Shown here one piece after another: positions 31,791 through 36,890 of a stretch of 36,890 nt of DNA. Source of the DNA: Owenia fusiformis (taxonomy: Eukaryota; Annelida; Polychaeta; Sabellida; Oweniidae); contig CAIIXF020000068.1 in assembly GCA_903813345.2 (NCBI GenBank), positions 1 through 36,890 of the forward strand, written 5' to 3'. Numbering within the stretch: position 1 is the stretch's first letter; every line of letters starts with the position of its first letter. The notes under the pieces are model-generated. The model made no database searches and had not been told where the DNA came from. It saw only the letters and a program-made list of their open reading frames with translations. The translations under genes were made by a program, and so were the position numbers.

Positions 31791-33220
31791 ATTATTTTTC
31801 TTTAAGAGTTTTTTCAATAACTATAAGGTATCCAGTAAAGATCATAATACAGTATATTTAGGTTCAGTATCTAGTTGGTGGGAAATTGGGTCAAATTTTT
31901 ATCTAGGTCAAAGGTCAAGAACTAGGTCAAATCCAGTACTTTGTCACTTTTTTCGATTTTCTCAGTCGTCCTTCAATATTTTCGATCCGGGTTTTTTTTC
32001 ATTGTGTTCCTCATAAAAAAGTAGTATTAAGAAACACGATTTAGATTTTTGATATCTCGAACCGATTTCGAGATATCAGTGTCCGAAGACGAGGTCCAAA
32101 AAAAAATTCTCCGAATCAAATGTCCAGGATATTAGTCTTATAGGAAATTTTCTCAGGATTCCGAATCTGAAAACCAAATTTAGATCGGACTTCCGGTTCA
32201 GAAGTTATGGCGTTTTGAAAGCTCAAAAATCGCTAAATTTGGTGCCCATGTTAAGTCAATGGGAAAAAATATTTTTTTGAAGTGAAAAATACGAAATATA
32301 GACTGAGTTCAGCTTAATATAATGATAGCTTTTAAAAAAATGGGACCTCAAAAGCCATCTAGCTTCAAAATTTGGACCCCAAAATGCCTAGGTCAAAATC
32401 TAGGTCAAATTCAAGGTTTTTCCTTATTTTTGCGATTCTGACACTACATATTAATTATATTCTTCGAAATTTTGTATACATGTAGACAAGAGTGTGCTAA
32501 TAGTGTTAGCCTTTTGCCGTCAGGAAGTATTTTGCCCCACTTTTGAGATATGGTGTCCAAAAAGTAGGTTAAAATAAAAATTCTCCAAATTTAACGTTTG
32601 AGTTATGAAGTAAGTATAGAATTTTCTCAGGAATCCGAATCTACAAACCAAATTTCGATCCGACTTCCGGTTCAGAAGTTATGGCGTGTCCGAAAAGTAG
32701 GTCAAAATAAAAATTTGCCAGATTTAACGTATGAGTTATGAATAAGGGGTAGAATTTTGTCAGGAATCCGAATCTTTAAATCAAATTTCGATTTGACTCC
32801 TGGTTCGGAAGTTATGGCGTTTTGAAATTTCGGAAAATCGATCTGATGGTATCCTGATAGAAAGTCAAGAGTAGAGAAGAAAATATTGAAAAATTCATCC
32901 ATCCTTCCTATCTGATCTTACCCTATCCTATCCTATCCTTCCTATCTATCCTTCCTTCGTATCATTTCCTTCCTATCCTTCCTATCCTCTCCTATCATAT
33001 CCTTTCTTCCTATTCTGTTCTATACTATCCTTCTTTCTTATTCTATCCTATCGTTCCTTCCTATTCTATCCTATCCTACCTTTCTATTTTATCCATCCAT
33101 CTTTTTCTGGATGACTCAGCTTATTTTGGATGACTCAGCTTATTCTGGATGACTCTGCTAAAAAAAGTCTAGATCTGGAGTCTGAAATTGAACTTCGTTC
33201 AATTTCCAAAGTCTAGTTAT
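31791..33220 (+). mobile_element. Array unit 7 (type A)
   Basis: No 5' hairpin; starts with a TTATT microsatellite and 'gttttttcaataactataag'. DR1-like motif at 31905-31917, type A module, three subrepeats, minisatellite (about 32898-33105), three GGATGACTC repeats, ATCTGGAGTCT, hairpin 33184-33206 and CTAG. At 1.43 kb this is close to the basic unit. Confidence 0.68.
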
Positions 33221-33374
33221 TAGACTCCAGATGAAATCTGGAGTCTATTGTTTTCGTCAGTTTTCTTATTCTTATTATTCTTTTTATTAGACTCCAGATT
33301 GAAAATCTGGAGTCTATTGTTCTCGTCAGTTTTCTTATTCTTCTTATTAGACTCCAGATGAAATCTGGAGTCTA
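33221..33374 (+). repeat. Array of three 12-bp-stem hairpins
   Basis: TAGACTCCAGAT / ATCTGGAGTCTA stems at 33221-33247, 33288-33316 and 33348-33374, with loops of 3, 5 and 3 bases. The linkers again carry 'ttgttttcgtcagttttctta'-type sequence. Confidence 0.92.
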
Positions 33375-34823
33375 TTGTTTTCGTCAGTTTTCTTATTATT
33401 CTTTTTATTCTTATTCTTATTCTAAACAAGTTTTCTCAATAACCGTAAGGTTTTTAGTAAAGTCAGTCATTTGGTCAATTTAGGTCCAGAATCTAGTTCC
33501 TCGGAAATTGGGTCAAATTTTTATCTAGGTCAAAGGTCAAGAACTAGGTCAAATCCAGTACTTTGTCACTTTTTTCGATTTTCTCGGTCGTCCTTCAATA
33601 TTTTCGATCCGGGTTTTTTTCATTGTGTTCCTTATAAAAAAGTAGGAAACCTAGGGTCGATTTAGTTTTTTGATATCTCAAACCGATTTCGAGATATCAG
33701 TGTCCGAAAACGAGGTCCAAAAAAAAGGTCTTCGAATCAAATGTCCAGGATATTAGTCTTATAGGAAATTTTCTCAGGATTCTGAATCTGAAAACGAAAT
33801 TTGGATCTGACTTCCAGTTCGGAAGTTATGGCGTTTTGAAAACTCAAAAATCGCTAAATTTGGTGCCCATGTTAAGTCAATGGGAAAAAATATTTTTTTG
33901 AAGTGAAAAATACGGAATATAGACTGAGTTCAGCTTCATATAATCAAAGCCTTTAAAAGAAGGGGACCTCAAAAGCCATCTAGCTTCACAATTTGGACAC
34001 CGAAATGCCTAGGTCAAAATCTAGGTCAAATTCATAGGTTTTCCTTATTTTTTCGATTCTGACACTACACTTTAATTATATTCTTCGAAATTGTGTATAC
34101 ATGTAGCTAAGAATATGCTAATAGTGTTAGCCTTTTGCCGTCAGAAAGTATTTTGACCCACTTTTGAGATATGGTGTCCGAAAAGTAGGTCAAAATAAAA
34201 AATTCTCCAAATTGAATATATGAGTTATGAATTAAGGGTAGAATTTTGTCAGGAATCCGAATCTGCAAACCAAATTTCGATCCGATTACCGGTTCGGAAG
34301 TTATCGCGTGTCCGAAAAGTAGGTCAAAATAAAAAATCTCCAAATTTAACGTATGAGTTATGAATTAGGGGTAGAATTTTGTCAGGAATCCGAATCTGCA
34401 AACCAAATTTCGATCCGACTTCCGGTTCGGAAGTGATAGCGTTTTGAAATTTCGAGAAAAATCGATCTGATGGTATCCTGATAGAAAGTCAAGAGTAGAG
34501 AAGAAAATATTGAAAAATTCATCCATCCTCCTATCTCATCCTACCCTATCCTTCCTATCTATCCTTCCTTCATATCTTTTCCTTCCTATCCTTCCTATCC
34601 TATCCTATCCTTTCTTCCTATTCTATTCTATCCTATCCTTCTTTCTTTTTCTATCCTATCGTTCTTTCCTATTCTATCCTACCTTCCTATTTTATTTATC
34701 CATCTCTTTCTAGATGACTCAGCTTATTCTGGATGACTCGGCTTATTCTGGATGACTCGGCTAAAAAAAGTCTAGATCTGGAGTCTGAAATTGAACTTCG
34801 TTCAATTTCCAAAATCTAGTTAT
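33221..34823 (+). mobile_element. Array unit 8 (type A, three 5' hairpins)
   Basis: The cleanest complete example. The 5' end TAGACTCCAGAT follows directly on CTAG plus TTAT of unit 7. Three hairpins, DR1-like motif at 33527-33539, type A module, three subrepeats, minisatellite (about 34525-34705), GGATGACTC repeats, then ATCTGGAGTCT, hairpin 34788-34810 and CTAG. The 5' and 3' subterminal 11-mers are exact inverted repeats of each other. Confidence 0.7.
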
Positions 34824-36214
34824 TATTATTATTCTAAACCAGTTTTCTCAATAACTATAAGGTTTTCAGTAAAGTCAGTCATTTGGTCAATTTAGGTCCA
34901 GAATCTAGTTCCTCGGAAATTGGGTCAAATTTTTAGCTAGGTCAAAGGTCAAGAACTAGGTCAAATCCAGTATTTAGTCACTTTTTTCAATTTTCTCGGT
35001 CGTCCTTCAATATTTTCGATCCGGGTTTTTTTCATTGTGTTCCTTATAAAAAAGTAGAAAACCTACGGTCGATTTAGTTTTTTGATATCTCAAACCGATT
35101 TCGAGATATCAGTGTCCGAAAACAAGGTCCAAAAAAAAGTTCTCCGAATCAAATGTCCAGGATATTAGTCATATAGGAGATTTTCTCAGGATTCCGAATC
35201 TGAAAACCAAATTTAGATCAGACTTCCGGTTCAGAAGTTATGGCGTTTTGAAAGCTCAAAAATCGCTAAATTTGGTGCCCATGTTAAGTCAATGGGAAAA
35301 AAGAATTTTTTGAAGTAAAAAATATGAAATATAGACTGAGTTTAGCTAAATATAATGAAAGCTTTTAAAAGAATGGGACCTCAAAAGCCATCTAGCTTCA
35401 AAATTTGGACACCAAAATGCCTAGGTCAAAATCTAGGTCAAATTCAACGTTTTTCCTTATTTTTGCGATTCTGACACTACAGATTAATTATATTCTTCGA
35501 AATTTTGTATACATGTAGCCAAGAGTACGCTAATAGTGTTAGCCTTTTGCCGTCAGAAAGTATTTTGACCCACTTTTGAGATATGGTGTCCGAAAAGTAG
35601 GTCAAAATAAAAAGTTCTCCAAATTTAACGTTTGAGTTATGAATTAAGAATAGAATCTTCTCAGAAATCCGAATCTGCAAACCAAATTTCAATTCGACTT
35701 CCGGTTCCGAAGTTATGGCGTGTCCGAAAAGTAGGTCAAAATAAAAATTCACCAAATTTAACGTATGAGTTATGAATTAGGAGTAGAATTTTGTCAGGAA
35801 TCCGAATCTGCAAATCAAATTTCGATCCGACTTCCGGTTCGGAAGTTATGACGTTTTGAAATTTCAAGAAAAATCGATCTGATGGTATCCTGATAGAAAG
35901 TCAAGAGTAGAGAAGAAAATATTGAAAAATGCATCCATCCTTCCTTTCTGATCCTATCCTATCCTTCCTATCTACCCTTGCTTCGTATCCTCTCCTTCCT
36001 ATCCTTCCTATTCTATCCCTTCTTCCTATTCTATTATATCATTCTTTCCTATTCTATCCTATAGTTCCTTCCTTTTTCATCCATCCATCCATTCATCTTT
36101 TTCTGGATGACTTAGCTTAATTTGGATGACTTGGCTTATTCTGGATGACTCGGCTAAAAAAAGTCTAGATCTGGAGTCTGAAATTGAACTCGTTCAATTT
36201 CCAAAATCTAGTTA
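34824..36214 (+). mobile_element. Array unit 9 (type A)
   Basis: No 5' hairpin. DR1-like motif at 34939-34951, type A module, three subrepeats, minisatellite (about 35935-36100), GGATGACT repeats, hairpin (about 36180-36201, one base short) and CTAG. Length 1.39 kb. The 92-codon minus-strand frame at 35477-35755 is a recurring repeat-encoded frame. Confidence 0.68.
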
Positions 36215-36890
36215 TTATTATTCTTATTCTAACCCAGTTTTCTCAATAACCATAAGGTTTTCAGTAAAGTCAGTCATTTGGTCAATTTAGGTCCAGAATC
36301 TAGTTCCTCGGAAATTGGGTCAAATTTTTAGCTAGGTCAAAGGTCGAGAACTAGGTCAAATCCAGTACTTTGTCACTTTTTTCGATTTTCTCGGTCGTCC
36401 TTCAATATTTTCGATCCGGTTTTTTTTCATTGTGTTCCTTATAAAAAAGTAGAAAAGCTAGGGTCGATTTAGTTTTTTGATATCTCAAACCGATTTCGAG
36501 ATATCAGTGTCCGAAAACAAGGTCCAAAAAAAAGTTCTCCGAATCAAATGTCCAGGATATTAGTCATATAGGAAATTTTCACAGGATTCCGAATCTGAAA
36601 ACCAAATTTAGATCGGACTTCCGGTTCAGAAGTTATGGCGTTTTGAAAGCTCAAAAATCGCTAAATTTGGTGCCCATGTTAAGTCAATGGGAAAAAAGAT
36701 TTTTTTGAAGTAAAAAATATGAAATATAGACTGAGTTTAGCTAAATATAATGAAAGCTTTTAAAAGAATGGGACCTCAAAAGCCATCTAGCTTCAAAATT
36801 TGGACACCAAAATGCCTAGGTCAAAATCTAGGTCAAATTCAAAGTTTTTCCTTATTTTTGCGATTCTGACACTACAGATTAATTATATTC
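36215..36890 (+). mobile_element. Array unit 10 (type A, runs off the window)
   Basis: Same order as unit 9 up to the block ending 'cactacagattaattatatt', then the window ends. The DR1-like motif has a changed last base (AGGTCAAAGGTCG at 36333-36345). The array therefore continues beyond the window. Confidence 0.65.

Overview
This is eukaryotic, almost certainly animal, DNA. It is AT-rich and gene-poor, coding sequence appears only as short exons with splice signals, and it is crowded with decayed retrotransposons, foldback/MITE elements, SINE-like sequence and satellites. A kringle exon, a retroelement whose reverse transcriptase (RT) resembles the Penelope-like type, three LINE 3' fragments and an apparent Helitron-derived satellite together suggest a marine invertebrate, perhaps a mollusc or other lophotrochozoan. 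No single-copy marker settles the taxon.

Layout. 1-8000: intergenic or intronic sequence with diverged tandem repeats, two copies of a short hairpin MITE (645-761, 4294-4437), a long imperfect palindrome (1140-1925), a tRNA-like SINE head followed by a ~150-bp tandem body (2009-2575), two copies of a G/C-tract MITE (4552-4775, 6528-6716) and a 163-bp direct duplication. 8021-8092: a likely 24-codon exon on the minus strand with good splice sites. 8937-9640: 3' end of a LINE. 9975-11716: a broken retroelement with motif A, GIPMGT and YIDD motifs and a cluster of perfect hairpins upstream. 12474-12725: a complete kringle domain in one exon, phase 1 at both ends; two phase-compatible candidate exons follow. 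15549-16467: a TA-flanked, almost fully palindromic mariner-type foldback element.

From 17553 to the window end (about half the window) one repeat family dominates: one inverted copy (17553-18905), a LINE with a single internal stop (18906-20592), then ten head-to-tail units (20593-36890), basic length about 1.4 kb, running off the window. Each complete unit ends with the 11-mer ATCTGGAGTCT, then a perfect 10-bp stem/3-nt loop hairpin, then about ten bases ending in CTAG. Some units begin with one or more copies of a 12-bp-stem hairpin made from the same 11-mer in inverted orientation, and most carry an internal CCTTCCTATC-type minisatellite. Subterminal inverted repeats, an internal minisatellite, a 3' stem-loop and a terminal CTAG are the architecture of non-autonomous Helitron/Helentron elements (HINE/DINE-1 type). 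I therefore read the array as a rolling-circle-derived macrosatellite. This is an inference from architecture; no Rep/helicase gene is visible.

Nothing here forms an operon or pathway. The host-gene content is the kringle gene fragment (plus strand) and the orphan minus-strand exon; everything else supportable is mobile or satellite DNA.
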